From Aristolochia californica (lineage: Eukaryota; Streptophyta; Magnoliopsida; Piperales; Aristolochiaceae), in the NCBI GenBank assembly GCA_029961685.1, contig JARWKL010000016.1, forward strand, positions 3,287,207 through 3,351,206: a stretch of DNA of 64,000 nucleotides, read 5' to 3'. The translations under genes and the position numbers were made by a program. Position 1 is the first letter of the stretch, and the number at the start of each line of letters is the position of its first letter. The notes beneath the pieces are model-generated. The model did no database searches. It was not told where the DNA came from and saw only the letters and a list, made by a program, of their open reading frames with translations. Positions 37,664 to 50,152 of this stretch are shown one piece after another.

Positions 37664-38960
37664 GAGAGGGACTGACGTAGAGGAAGAGGAACCGGAGAGC
37701 CAAAGCAGTAGCTTTTCTCTTTTATCGGAGGAGGACCTCTTTTGGGAAGATGAGGACCTGCTCTCGCTTTCCTCCAAAGAGAACGAAGCTACTTCCAAGC
37801 TCCTCCAGAACTATCTCGCGGGCGACCCTTTTCTGGTGTCTGCCCGTAGGGAGGCTGTTGAATGGATGCTTAAAGTGACTGCCCATTATTCCTTCTCGAC
37901 TCTCACTGCGGTTCTCTCTGTGAACTACCTCGATCGATTCCTTGCAAGTCTCCATTTTCAGAGGGATAAGCCATGGATGACCCAGCTCGCTGCTGTGGCT
38001 TGTCTCTCATTGGCTGCCAAGGTCGAGGAGACCCAGGTCCCGCTGCTCCTCGATTTGCAAGTAAGTTGATGGGAAAACAGTGAAAACAGAGTGATAAGAC
38101 GATAAAAGATTGATTCATGATGCTGATTTATTGGAATGAGAAATTTATTTTGGTTTTCTGTTTTGGGGTGGGATGTTCAGGTGGAAGAGACGAAATATGT
38201 GTTTGAGGCAAAGACGATTCAGAGGATGGAGCTTTTGGTTCTGTCGACTCTCAACTGGAAGATGAATCCGGTGACACCGTTATCCTTCATTGAGCATATC
38301 ATCAGGAGGCTTGGATTAAAGTCCCATGTCCACTGGGACTTTTTCAGGAGATGCGAGCGTCTACTCCTCTCTGTTATCGCTGGTACATTTACTTCTCTCT
38401 GTATTAAATTCATATACGATCTAAACATCAAAGTAGATCATACCCAGCATTTCTTTACCCTCCATTAATCACTTCCGTTCTGTCCATTTGTTACAGATTC
38501 GAGATTCGTCTCCTATCTTCCGTCCGTTGTTGCTGCGGCAGCAATGCTGCACGTAATCAATGAACTGGAGCCATGGAACCCTTTTGAATACGAAAACCAA
38601 CTCATGGCGGTGCTCAAAATCACGAAGGTTAGAAGTACTTGCTATCGTTTTTATCTTGCTCGTCTACGATTTATTCGTCTTTACATATTCTGATAAAATC
38701 TTGTTCTTGTTTTTCAACAGGACAGAGTGGGCGGTTGCCTTCAGCTCATCCATGAACTAACTTCATCAGGAGGGCGAAAACGCAAACATCTGTCCAACGG
38801 AGTCATCCTGGATTTCGTCTCCGACAGTTTTAACGATTCGTGGCCATCGGCGGCGCCCTCTTCTCCGGGTCCAGTCTTCAAGAAAAGCCGATCCGATCAC
38901 GAACAACTGCGATTGGCTTCCCTCAATCGCTTATTCGTCGATGTTATCAGCAGTCCCTGA
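37578..38960 (+). CDS. CYCD3: D-type cyclin, CYCD3 class
   Basis: Regulatory subunit of CDKA that phosphorylates RBR and promotes G1/S entry in the nucleus. Exons 37578-38060, 38181-38382, 38497-38627 and 38721-38960 (GT-AG) give 351 residues, within the family range. The Rb-binding LxCxE motif is LYCEE at 16-20. Acidic stretches follow to residue 70. The cyclin box includes [10 protein letters not shown] (91-100), [10 protein letters not shown] (113-122) and LAAKVEET (145-152); the second fold follows from [14 protein letters not shown] onward. The Ser/Pro-rich tail ([12 protein letters not shown]) is PEST-like, suiting a short-lived protein. The tail [15 protein letters not shown] resembles CYCD3 C-termini. 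The leader is CT-rich and carries two upstream ORFs. Confidence 0.95.
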
Positions 38961-41279
38961 AGTTCAAAAAACCTATCTGATTCTCTTTTCTTTCTCATGG
39001 GTCATGTACTCATCTCTCTCAGTTATGAATCTTCCTCTCGATCTCTTCTCCTAGACTTTGTCATATATATATTTTGAATATAAGAAAATTGCCCTCCATC
39101 TCTACTTTTCTCTCCGTGAAACCAGAAGTTCAGTCGAAACAAGAACCAGAGGAAAAAAGAAAAGGTGAGATGGGTGGCAGTTTACGTATTTAAGATGAAG
39201 CAACTTTCACTGTTCCATTTATTTCCAGTTGAATCAGTCTTTTTTCTTCAAAGCCTTATCAAGATTTCTCAGATGGATGGCAGCAGAAGCTGTGCTCTAA
39301 GTTCTCCTCGTATTTATGTATGTATGCATGCATGCATGCAAGGAACATGGATCTGCTTCTGTCTCTGTTCTCAATTGAACCATCGAGTAAAGAATCTAGA
39401 GAAGAAAAGAGGGGGAAGAAAATTCATGGGATTTGTTTGCATGTGAAGGCAAGAACAAGTTGTCGGCCACTGGTGCCTGGTTTATTTGGACTTTGCTGAG
39501 TTTGACCTCGTTCACTGCGCCCCCATCAGTGGCCAACTCATAAACCCTGATAATCTTTTTTCTCTAAAACCCAAATACCCAGAACGAAAAAGAAAAAAAA
39601 AATTACTTTCAACATACAGTATTCAACATCCGTAAAGACTAGAATCCTCCTGATAATGACATCCATGATTTTCAACTCATTCAGTACAGTATCCTTCCTT
39701 ACTATCTTATTCAATCCTTCGTCTTTCTGTTTTTTACAGTCTCCTCTGAGATTCATAACCAATTTCCCTCGTTAAAACCTCCATTGATTGAAGAGATGTG
39801 GGTTTTTCTCGGAATTAATTTGTTTATCGGAATCAATGAGCTCTTATTTAAGAGATTAAATGTGAATATACCTGTTTGGATTTCGATGTTTGAAAAAAAA
39901 GCGGGGATGTTTTGTTTAGAAAGTAGAGGTTCAGAGAAGAAACACTGGCCGACAATTCGGGTGGTGGCGTTTTCGTAAATATGAGGCGTGGTTGATCTCT
40001 CTGACGTGGAGTCAATGGAAGCCTTTAATTTCACGCAACCTACTGATTTTTAAAAAGGCGTCGTACCGTATCGGGCTTCGCTCCCCGCGACTTTTCCTTT
40101 TCAAGATGAAATTACACTCGCTACCCCTCTCTCGTTCCCTGCTTTTTCCCTACGTAGGGGCATTTTAGTCTGAACAATCCCATCTGAGCCGGACTTACGA
40201 CTGTCAACTTTGGTGTCCAGCAAGACAAAAGAGAACGGGTCCATTCCAGGGCGGTCCAACCCGGCCCACGAAAGTCTCGCGAGAGAAACAAAAGATGACG
40301 ATTTATGAAAAAGCGGCACAAGGGTTTTTCAACGCTGGGCCCCGCATGAGCGAGATCTCGGTGGACCCACTTAATTATTGAGGAAGATAGGTTTTGACTC
40401 GGTCAATCTCTTCTTCACAAAATTGCGTTTTCTTTTTGTTCTTCTTATAGCTGTAAAGCGAATTGCAATGGAGTCCAGAGACAAGAAAAGGGACCAAGGC
40501 TCCTGCGACTTCCCAAATTCCCATTTCTTTAAGCGCTCGATTGGTTTTTAATCCCTTGTTGATTAATTAACCGAGCCCAGTCACTGTTCCTCTCTTCTCG
40601 CTCTCTCTCTCTCTCTCTCCTCTCTGCACCAACTGCATCCTGGCTTTGTCGCCTCCGCGCGGGAAAGGTACAGTAGAGGTCTGATATAACCGGACGCATA
40701 GCATCTATAGGAGAGATCATTCTAAATATTGGGTACCCAATCTATTCAAACCCATTTTTTTTATTTATATAGTTTCATCAGTGGTGGAGGTTACTTGTAG
40801 GTGATTGGTCCAGTATAAGGTACAGTTTGGACCACCTTTAATGGCGGCAAGAATAGGAGGATGGAGCAGAGGGGAGAGAGGGTCCCATGGATGATTAGCC
40901 AACACAAACCCATTTGGGATTTCGCACAAGCTAGTGTTTTCTTGTCATCTTTACCAAGGGTGGGGCAATCCAGCGAGGATAATCTCAGACTCATCTGAAA
41001 GGTCCGTGTCCATGGGTTTCTGTCACGGAGAGATGTTGGGTGCATTTACTCTGTCGCTGCTGAGTTCTCTACCCTCTTCACCTTCGTATTACTGGGTGAC
41101 TTGGTGATGTTGTCTTCCATTTAATGAAGTTTGTTCTGTGCGTTTGTATTTATTGTCGTTTGGGGCATTTGGTTGGGGATTGAGATCCATTTATATGTTA
41201 GCTTCGTAAATGAAAGGGAAATATCAGCCCCATGGCTTCTTTTTATGTTTTCAATAATCAGATATTGGGAAGGTCCTCT
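38961..41279. other. Intergenic region downstream of CYCD3
   Basis: 3' UTR of CYCD3 at the start; a TATG/TGCA run at about 39316-39340; a CT run at about 40597-40620. No gene supported on either strand. Confidence 0.4.
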
Positions 41280-41490
41280 TCCCCTCACTTTTTAGCATAG
41301 GGGCGGGAGGGCTACCCTGCAAGGGAGGGAAGAATAAAGCCTCTAGGGTGTGTGATAGTAGCCTCTCTACCTTCACTTTTAAGCATAGGGAGGGGAGGCC
41401 TACCCTACAAGGGAGGGAAGAATAAAGCCCCAAGGGTGTGATAGGTAACCTCTACCCTCTCTTTTTATGTATAGAGGGAGGAATATGACC
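41280..41490. repeat. Tandem repeat, two full and one partial 87-bp-type unit
   Basis: Units beginning CACTTTTTAGCATAGGGG (41286) and CACTTTTAAGCATAGGG (41374) share GCAAGGGAGGGAAGAATAAA-like blocks and a GGGTGTG(TG)ATAG end. A third, shortened unit starts near 41458. Confidence 0.75.
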
Positions 41491-41689
41491 TTAAAAAGTG
41501 TTTGATATATTGTATTAGAAGCTCCTTATAATATTATATTTTAAAAAAAATTCAAAATTCTGTACATGCTCTACTACTTTCCACATGAACAAAAAAACTC
41601 CAAAAATACTTCAATTTATTTTTATTTAATTTTTTAATTTAAAATATTTTAAACGTCTTACATGAAGCACAGATGAATTACCTGCGCAT

Positions 41690-42149
41690 TACTCCGTTCA
41701 TTCGATTAAGCCATTAGTGGTGAATAAAGCGTCTCTTCATTTGAATCATGACAGGTAATCTTCTCGGCCAAAAATTGACGAATCGTGTTTCATACCTATT
41801 TTGCAAATTATTCACATGTAGCGATCGCGCGGGACGCATCTGTCCATCCCTCGACGAAATTTTTTTCCTCATTTTGCTCTATTCTTCCTCTCTCGACCTT
41901 CCTCTCGAAAAAAAATTCTCGCACTCTCTTCTCCCTTCCCCCTTTTTCGTCTGCTTCTCTCCCTCTCGGTTTTCTCTCGGTTTTTCTCCCTTCTCGACCT
42001 TCCTCCCCCAATTTTTTTTTCCCTTTATCTTCTCCTTCTTGGCCTCCGTCTCAGAGCCGCCATCGCATAGCATGGGAGGCCAAGCCTCTGTCGCAGAGTC
42101 TCTCGACCTCCCTCTCTTATCCCTCTCGACGTACCATCGGAGCACCACC
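41690..42149 (-). repeat. CT-rich host repeat 1 carrying hAT-1
   Basis: Pyrimidine-rich sequence with CGACCTCC, GTCGCAGAG and CGTACCATCGGAG, matched by 44930-45283 in front of hAT-2. Reverse-oriented it resembles the GA-rich part of copy A at 21670-21900. It is probably the right half of a GTTAGTG-family element in minus orientation that hAT-1 entered; its AT-rich other half would be 44340-44760. Confidence 0.45.
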
Positions 42150-43019
42150 TAAGGGTAGCATCAAGCCGAGCCAAGCTCGAACCTCCCTAAGTTCCAGCAG
42201 CGCTTCGAGTCGAACCTCATCTCGAGCCCACCAAGTTCGAGTTGAGCTTCGAGCCGAACTCGAGCCTCAACATACATTTAAAACTTTTCAAAAAATATAT
42301 ATCAAATAAAATATATATAAAATTATGCATACATTTTACATAAAATTGGGCATGACCTCTACGTAAAATTGGGCATAACCTATATATATATAATACATGT
42401 ATAAGATTGGGCATAACCTCTACTTAAAATTAAGCATAATCTATATATATAATACCTGTATAAAATTTGACATGACCTCTATTCAAAATTGGGCATAATC
42501 AACATACATAATACCTGCATAAATACTCCATAAAATTATTTATACATTCCATAAACACTCCAAGAAATTATTTATACACTCCATAATATAGTCTAAATAC
42601 TCCATACACTGCATAATATTATAAATAAATTTCATACAATAATCAAACGCAACAAAATTAAATGAAATATAACTATCAATTTACAATCACCTAAATAAAA
42701 ACTATAAATCCATTATAAATTTAAAAACTATAGTTATTTCTCTTCATGCTAGAAAATAATATACGTCCTTGCTTGAGCAAAATCTCCACCTGTGAAAAAA
42801 ACAAAAAAATAAAATTAGTTATTGTCACATAAAAAAATACTCTTCCACTACTAGTTACTTAATGTAGTTAAAAATATTAAAATTACCACGATGAGAAAAA
42901 CATGAAAAATCATGTAGCTGGTAGCATTATCTATGCACTCTTCTTCTCAGGTTGTAATCATAAAAACAAATTTTAATAAATAAAACTAAAAAATATACTA
43001 AAAACTATCGTAATAAATA

Positions 43020-43187
43020 ATTAATCAAAGAAATTCACCTTTTGATTTTTCTTTATACCTTGAAGAGTCTGAACCTAATCACTGCCACAAATCAAAGTTT
43101 GAAATATATTTGGTACCAAGGAAGAGTCTATTACTCTACCACCAGCACTAAATAATGACTCTGAAGCTACAGTGGATATGAGAATTA
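43020..43187 (-). pseudogene. hAT transposase C-terminal remnant
   Basis: Reverse complement of the hAT-2 transposase end (STVASKSTFSAGGRVIDSY to SDWIR region), with substitutions and broken at 43188-43190 by the inserted element. Confidence 0.75.
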
Positions 43188-43190
43188 TAA

Positions 43191-43690
43191 GGGGGGTTAG
43201 TTAACAAACTTAAAATTTGAAGTTCATCTTCATCTTCTGCTTCAAATTCATTTAATTCCTCTACATGAAATTCAATTTCAAACTTGGTGTTAGTGTGGAC
43301 GAGTTCCTATACATTAGAAAATAGTTTCCACTGTTAGTGCCCCAAAATAAGAAAAATATAAAAAAAAAGAAAATGAGTAACTTATAATAGTATACTTAAT
43401 TAAAACATAATATTTAAACCACAAATTAGGTAAAACAAATATTATTACAACACAAACAAGTAATTTAATGTATAATTAAAATAAATTAATATATTAATTA
43501 ATTAAATTAGATAGTATATTATTTAATGATTGCAGTTTATTATACATTAATATAATAATTACGTGAACCAATTAATTGTGTACATGATTAATTATAAAAA
43601 ATAAAAAAATAAACAGGAAAATTTGATCAAATGCTAACTTTAACACACTATATTTTTACGTATTATTGCATTGTCTAGATGAAAAACAGG
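43191..43690 (+). mobile_element. GTTAGTG-family element end nested in hAT-1 (copy B)
   Basis: Starts GGGGGGTTAG right after TAA (43188-43190), which interrupts the transposase remnant. GTTAGTG recurs at about 43288 and 43335, as in copies A and C, then an AT-rich core matching 63700-64000 (CAAATTAGGTAAAACAA and others) runs to about 43690. The other end was not found. Confidence 0.6.
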
Positions 43691-44339
43691 CTGGGAAAAG
43701 GATTTGCAAGTTTTTTTTTTTTTTTTCATAAAAATCACACATGCGAAACTCGCATGTGTGAACTACACGTGCGAGTTCGCACGCTGTGCGGGACGAAGCG
43801 TCGAGGGGGGAAAATAATCTCCCCCCCCCCCCCCCCCCCCCTCAATTTAGGTATCCGAACTTTAGGTATCCAGGAGTTCTGTGCCATTCTGGCAAGAGCG
43901 GTGGCAGGCTGATTTGACGGTGGCAGCAAGCAGTGATAGGGGGGTGACGACGACGGGAGAGGGTCCAGAGTAGCCGCTTTAGTTGGGGTACGACAAGGCG
44001 AGGGCAACGATGAGAGGCAGAGAAGGCGATGAGCGGGGAGAAGGATTAGGTGCGGCGGCGGCAGAAGGGGCACCGGCGGCGAGAGGGAGAAGGGAGATGA
44101 AGGCCGAGAGAGGGAATTTCAGAGGAAGAAGAGAGAAGGGAAGGAGGAGAAGAAGAGAGAGAGGACATGAGAGAGACCAAAAAAAAAATTTAGGAGAGAG
44201 AATGCGAGACTCCCGAAAATTTGCCCCATTTAACGAGTCGGCTCGTTAACCTAAACAACCCATTTTTGAGTTCGAGTTCGGCTCGAGCTCGATATATAAC
44301 GAGCCGCTCGCGAGCCGGCTCGGTTCGAAGCCACCCCTA

Positions 44340-44765
44340 GCGCCACCTTCATCACCATTGCCTGTTGGCCCGTCGTTGTCTCCCACCATTATCGGCACTG
44401 TGAGGAATACGATGTTGGTTTAATTTTTCCTAAGTTAGGAAAAATTAAACCAACGTTATAACTTCATTATATTTATTTTGTAAAATAATTCATATTTTTT
44501 TATTTATAAAATATTTATTTTTATTTATACAATATATTCATTTTTTAATTACTGTATTAAATTAGTGATTTAATAGTCGTAATTAAAATATTATTAAATT
44601 AAATATTTGATAAATTATTTTGGTTTAATTATCCCATTGCTATAATTAATTAAAACAATGGTTTTAAATTTTTTGGCAATACGTTATTAATTAATAATAC
44701 GTAAAAATACATATTATGTTATTGATAAAATAATTTATTTTGCGTTTTCCTCGTTTGGGGGTTAG
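44340..44765 (-). repeat. AT-rich half of host repeat 1
   Basis: AT-rich sequence resembling, in reverse, the AT-rich core of the GTTAGTG family (TATTAATTAATAATACGTAAAA-like words, also at 50270-50290). It holds the perfect inverted repeat at 44414-44454. Confidence 0.4.
44414..44454. repeat. Perfect 19-bp inverted repeat with 3-nt spacer
   Basis: Arms 44414-44432 (GTTGGTTTAATTTTTCCTA) and 44436-44454 are exact reverse complements, separated by AGT. It would form a strong hairpin. Confidence 0.95.
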
Positions 44766-45291
44766 TCAACTTCACTCAAGATATGAACTTCAGCCGCATT
44801 ACTCAGTTCATGTCCTAAGGTCGTTAGGGGAGAGTCAGACTTCAAGTTATATACATGACTAACATGACTCAAGTGATCATGTCCAAAGCGTAAACGACGG
44901 AAAGTGCTTTCCACCCAATTTTAGTATTCATGTACATGAAACGAGCGCGCCCCTCTTTCTGCCGCACACCCTCTCATGCCAATCTGCTCATTTCGTTCCT
45001 GCACCTCCTCCCTCGTCTCCCTAAACCCCAAGCTCTCTGCTCCCTCTCTTGTCTCCACCGTCCCTCTTTGGTCTCCCTCTCTATGGCCTCTCCCTCTCGA
45101 TCTCCGTCGCAGAGTATGGGACGTCAAGAGGCTCTGGGACGGAAGTCGAAGGGAGTCGGCCATCTTCCCTCTCCTCTCGCTCTCGACCTCCGTCGCAGAG
45201 CACAAGAGGCCGAGCATTTGTTGTAAAGCCTCTCAGCCTCCCAGCTTCTCTTCTCCCTCTTGGCGTACCATCGGAGTACTGTCGTCGCCGT
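44766..45291 (-). repeat. Host repeat 2 in front of hAT-2
   Basis: Starts with GGGGTTAGTC and has further CTAAC/GTTAG-like words, then CT-rich sequence matching 41825-42140 (CGTACCATCGGAG shared right before each hAT). Probably the right half of a second minus-oriented GTTAGTG-family element; the other half is 50200-50605. Confidence 0.45.
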
Positions 45292-48200
45292 TAAGGGTGG
45301 CTTCGAACCAAGCCGGCTCGCAAGCCGCTCGAGTTCGGCTCGGTTCGAAATGTTATATTTCGAGCTCGAGCCGAGCTCGAACTCAGGGATGGGCTCGTTT
45401 ACATTAACGAGTCGAGCTCGAGTAGAGCCCGGTTCGGCTCGTCGGCTCGCGAGCCGACTCGTTAATATAACGAGCGATTCGGAGATCGGGGATCAGGAGA
45501 CCTCTTCGATTCGGGAAATTTCCTTGCGAAACCCATACCTCCGTCTGCCATTTCCATGCCGTTTCAGCGTGATTTCTTGCGGAAATCGCTATCCGTCGGC
45601 AGGTATTCAGGGGAAATGGGAGATTTGGTCTTCAAATCCCTCGTTCTCCCTCTCCCTCTTCGATTCCTCAATTTATTCCTTTACGATTTCTGTCTTCCTT
45701 CCTCAAAGATTTCTTTCTCTTCTTCCTCTTCGATTTCTTCATCCAAGCTTTTCCTCGCCGACGAGACGAAATCGACGGTCCGACGGAAGGAGGTAAGATT
45801 TTTATTTAATCTTTCTGTTTTTTTTTTTGTCGCCGAGCTAACCTAAAAAATCTCTAACTCTCTCTTCGTTTCTCAGCTTCGTTTCTCAGCAGTGCTCCTT
45901 CATTATTGGAAAGTTTTTTTGGATATCCGAATGGCATACTCTGTTTCTGTAAGCAAACTCAGCTCTGTTATTTTTTTTTCCCGATATTTCCAACTGACAG
46001 TTCAAAGTACACTCGGGAAGAAATCATTGTAAGAAAACTGGTATGAATTTTATTTCATGATTTTGAGTGTTGATACTGTTTGATTTTTTGAAACGGTGAG
46101 TTCTTGATTTAAGGGTAGAATGTAAGAAGATCATTTTATACAGATTGTATAAGGTTGACCTATTTTATTCTCTTAATTTTTTTTTTTTGCTTGAGTGTGC
46201 CCTCAATTGCATTCTAGCTGGCTGAGAGCCAGGAAACTTCATACTGAGCTAACATTCAAGAAGGAAAGGAAGGGTGGGGGAGAAAAATCCCCCACCTTGT
46301 CATTTGTTGTGTTTTTGTATATCTCAGAATGACTTACTAAGCTCAATTGCTATAATGTTTGGAAAATAGTTGGTTGGTTGTCAATGATTTTTTTGCTCAA
46401 ATTCCATTGTTCTTCATAAATGAAGTTATTATTCTAGACTTTCAAATATTTTTATGTTGTGGGATCTTGTTTCTTTTTTGCCTTCTTATTTTTAGGTGTC
46501 TGGCCTCTTATAAAATTTTGTAAGTTTATCATATATTTCAACAATCAACAGCAATGGTATTCAAATTGTTACTTGATATATCTTAGCAATGGAATTTTAT
46601 TTCATGATTTTGAGTGTTAATAACATATTCTGTTCAATAATACTCTATTATAGTTAATGGAATTAGGAGCTTTCTTAATTGCATCCAACTTCTCTTTATT
46701 ATAAAAAAGAATAAAAAAGTTAGTTTTTGTCCTTCTTTCTTAATTCTCATTGAACTTATATCTACTGCTGTTCTTGGTATAGTGGGGTACTGAGGTTGAA
46801 TTTCATTTTTTTTTCATTTTTATCATTAATTTCTTGGTATTAAGGTTGAATTTCATCAGAATATTAGAAGAGAATGTTGGTGTGCTTATTTCCTTATCTT
46901 AGAAGTTTTTAAATTTATATATAAAAAAAAGGATCGGTATATATGACTGGAAACTATTGGGTGCAGGGCTACTGGCTCAAAGAGACCCCGCTGCATTGAA
47001 AGACAAGGGTCGTTCTCGATTGTCACAATGTCACGTACCTTCCTCTAAGAATAAACAAGTATCTTAAATTATGTGTAAGATCTTTGTTGTTCAAATAACT
47101 TTCTTTTCTTTATGTTTTTAATTTGTAATTTTTTTTTATGTAGAAGTAAGAATGTCAACACCTCCTCAATTGACATCAATAATTAGCACTAGTTCTAGTG
47201 TAACTATAAATAGTGACTCAACTCCACTAGAGTCACTACCCTCTGTCATAGAAGTGGGCCCAGATGAAATTACCATAAATGAGGATGAAGGATATTCTAC
47301 TCATACTTCAAAAAGACAAAAAAAGTCTCATGTGTGGTTGGAATTCAAAGAAGTATCACTTAATGGTACAAAAAAGGCTCAATGTGTTCATTGTAAAATC
47401 AATTTGAGTGTTATTAGTAGTGGAGTGACCACACATATGAATCAACATTTGAAACGTTGCACTAGTAGAAAAGTGGCAATGAGAAAACAAAAAACCTTAA
47501 ACTTTCAACCAGTGGGAGCGGGGTCTAATGTTGATCAGAGTCCATCTGGACTTCCTTTTATGGATTTTGGAGGAAATTATGATCAAGCTACAATGAGAGT
47601 ACTCATTGCTCATTGGATTCTTATGCATGAGCATCCATTCATGATAGTAGAAGAGGAGGTATTTAATTTTGTAATGAAGATGGCAAATATGAATTATGAG
47701 AAAATATCCCGAAAGACTATTAAGGAGTGTATGGAGGTGTATGAGGCAGAGAAAAAGAAATTTAAAATTTTGTTAAAAGAGATTAACAAGATAAGTTTTA
47801 CCACGGATCTTTGGAAGTCTTAAAATCAAAAAATTGAATACATGGTTATTACTGGGCATTTTATTGACAGTAATTGGAAGCTACAAAAACGAGTCTTGAG
47901 TTTTGTGCATGTTCCTCCTCCTCGTCGTGGCGTTGATATAGCAGATGCTATTTACAAGTGTTTGAAAGAGTGGGAGATTGAAAATAAAGTTTTTAGTATT
48001 TCAGTTGATAATGCTGCATATAATGATGTTTGTATCAGAGTTTTGAAACAAGATTTTTCAAGGAAAAAAAATTTGGTGTGTGGTGGAAAGTTGTTTCATG
48101 TACGTTGTTGTGCTCATATTTTGAACTTATTAGTCCAAGATGGTCTTGTTCAGATTAAAGATATCATTGATAATGTGCGTGAAAGTGTCAAATTCATAAA

Positions 48201-50152
48201 TCTGTTTGAGGCTAGACTTCGCACTTTTTCTGAAATTGTACAACAATTAGAACTTGGTGAAAAGAGGTTGGTTATTGATTGTCCAACTCGTTGGAACTCT
48301 ACTTATGACATGTTATCTTCTGCATTAAAATTCAAAGATGCATTCTCTAGATTTAAAGTTAGAGAACCAACATATGATTGTTTGCCAAGTTTTGATGAAT
48401 AGGAAAAAAATTGACATGGTGTGTGAGATTTTAAAAGTTTTTAATGCAGTTACTAATATAATTTCTAGGAGTGACTACCCTACTTCTAATTTGTATCTTA
48501 GTGAGGTATATAGGGTAAAAGAAGTTCTGGATTTTCATTCTACAAATGAAAATGTTTTCATTAGGACAATGGTTAGTAGAATGAAAGAGAAATTTGAGAA
48601 CTATTGGGGTAAATACAATTTATTGATGGTTGTTGTTTCAGTTTTGGATCCAAGGGTCAAATTAAAGTTGATCGAAATGTGTTTTCCAATGATATATTAT
48701 ATGGAGGAAACTACAATGAATATAAATTTAGTTCGACGCACCTTATATGAGATCTATGATGAATTTGTATCATTATATAATGTGGATATTAGAAATGAAG
48801 AGATTGTTTCAAGTACTAGTAGCTCTATGGGTGTTTCCACAAGTCGTAGGCCTTCATCAAGTTCAAGTTGGTCAAAGTTGATGAGTTATATGAAACAAAA
48901 GGATGTAGTTAATTTACCAAGGTCAGAATTGGAAATTTATCTTGAAGAAGGTGTATATAGTTGTAAGGAAACTTCACAATATGATTTTGATGTTTTAGAA
49001 TAGTGGAAAGTGAATCATATGAAATTTCGAGTATTATCTAAGATGACAGCAGACATCCTTGTAATTCCCATATCCACAGTAGCTTCAAAGTCTACATTTA
49101 GTGCTGGTGGTAGAGTAATAGACTCATATCGTTCTTCCTTGGCACCAAGTACAGTTCAAGCTTTGATTTGTGGCAGTGATTGGATTCGGGTTTTTCACGG
49201 TGTAAAGAAAAATCAAAAGGTGAATTTCTTTGATCAATTCTTTATTATGATATTTTTTAGTATATTTTTTAGTTTTATTTATTAAAATTTTGTTTTATGA
49301 TTACAGCCTGAGAAGAAGAGTGTAGAGATAATGCTACCAGCTACATGATTTTTCATGTTTCTCTCATCATGGTAATTTTAATATTTTTAACGACATTAAG
49401 TAACTAGTAATGGAAGAGTATTTTTTTATCTGACAATAACTAATTTTATTTTTTTGTTTTTGTCGTAGGTGGAGATTTTGCTCATGCAGGGATGTATATT
49501 ATTTTCTAGCATTAAGAGAAACAATTATAGTTTGTAATTTTATAATGAATTTATAGTTTTTATTTGGGTAATTGTAAATTGATAGTGATATTTTATTTAA
49601 TTTTGTTGTGTTTTATTATTGTATGAAGTTTATTTATAATATTATGCAGTGTATGAAGTGTTTAGACTATTTTATGGAGTGTTTATGGAATGTATAGATA
49701 ATTTTATGGAGTGTTTATGGAGTATTTATGGAGTGTTTATGCAGGTATTATGTATATTGATTATGTCCAATTTTAAGTAGAGGTCATGCCGAATTTTATA
49801 CAGGTATTATATACATAGATTATACTCGATTTTAAGAAGAAGTTATGCCTCAATCTTATACATGTATTATATATAGGTTATGCTTAATTTTTTGTAGAGG
49901 TCATGTCCAATTTTATGTAAAATGTATGTATAATTTTATATATAATTAATTTGATATATTTTTTTGAAAATTTTTAAATGTATGTTGAGGCTTGAGTTTG
50001 GCTCGAACTCGGTTAAGATTTTTGGGCTCGAGCTCGATAACAATTTTAGGCTCGAGACGAGGCTCGGCTCGAAGCTCGGCTCGAAATATTTAAATCAAGA
50101 TCGGCTCGAACATAGGCAGGTTCGGGCTCGGATCGGCTCGATGCCACCCCTA
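45292..50152 (+). mobile_element. hAT element 2, near-complete
   Basis: Target duplications GTCGCCGT (45284-45291) and GTCGTCGT (50153-50160) match at 7 of 8. The termini are TAAGGGTGGCTTCGAACC and, reversed, TAGGGGTGGCATCGAGCC. Length 4861 bp, normal for an autonomous hAT. Both subterminal regions (about 45305-45480 and 49985-50140) are packed with GGCTCG/CGAGCC words, probable transposase-binding arrays. The interior holds a leader with an intron-like stretch and the transposase gene at 47152-49348. Confidence 0.9.
47152..49348 (+). pseudogene. hAT transposase with BED zinc finger, three lesions
   Basis: Cut-and-paste transposase. N-terminal BED-type finger: SHVWLEFKEV, CVHC and the HMNQHLKRC region (about 47325-47460). 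A catalytic-domain segment follows (FTTDLWKS, ITGHFIDSNWKL, CCAHILNLLVQDGL, CPTRWNSTYDML), then the hAT C-terminal dimerisation motif (RSELEIYLEEG, STVASKSTFSAGGR, RSSLAPSTVQALICGSDWI). Lesions: in-frame TAA at 47821-47823, a frameshift near 48398-48403, and in-frame TAG at 49001-49003 where neighbours read Trp. A short last exon (49307-49348, ending MLPAT) fits AG at 49305-49306 and a donor near 49219. Not functional as it stands; damage is slight. Confidence 0.85.

Larger units (their letters stand above)
42150..44339 (-). mobile_element. hAT element 1, internally rearranged, non-autonomous
   Basis: The target duplications GCACCACC (42142-42149) and GCGCCACC (44340-44347) match at 7 of 8 bases. 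The ends are TAAGGGTAGC and GCCACCCCTA, the same TIRs as hAT-2. Read on minus it equals hAT-2: about 42240-42500 and 42720-43190 match the reverse complement of hAT-2 3' sequence, including the hAT dimerisation region of the transposase (43020-43187). A GTTAGTG-family element starts at 43191 inside it. Subterminal zones are full of GGCTCG/CGAGCC words. About 43690-44220 is of unknown origin, including a poly-C run near 43822. Confidence 0.8.

Noticed and set aside
41748..42309. Ser/Pro/Phe-rich ORFs as coding sequence
   Set aside because: They arise from the CT-rich host repeat and run across the hAT-1 terminus.
44930..45846. Ser/Arg-rich ORFs as coding sequence
   Set aside because: Low-complexity CT-rich repeat and hAT subterminal arrays; they cross the hAT-2 boundary.
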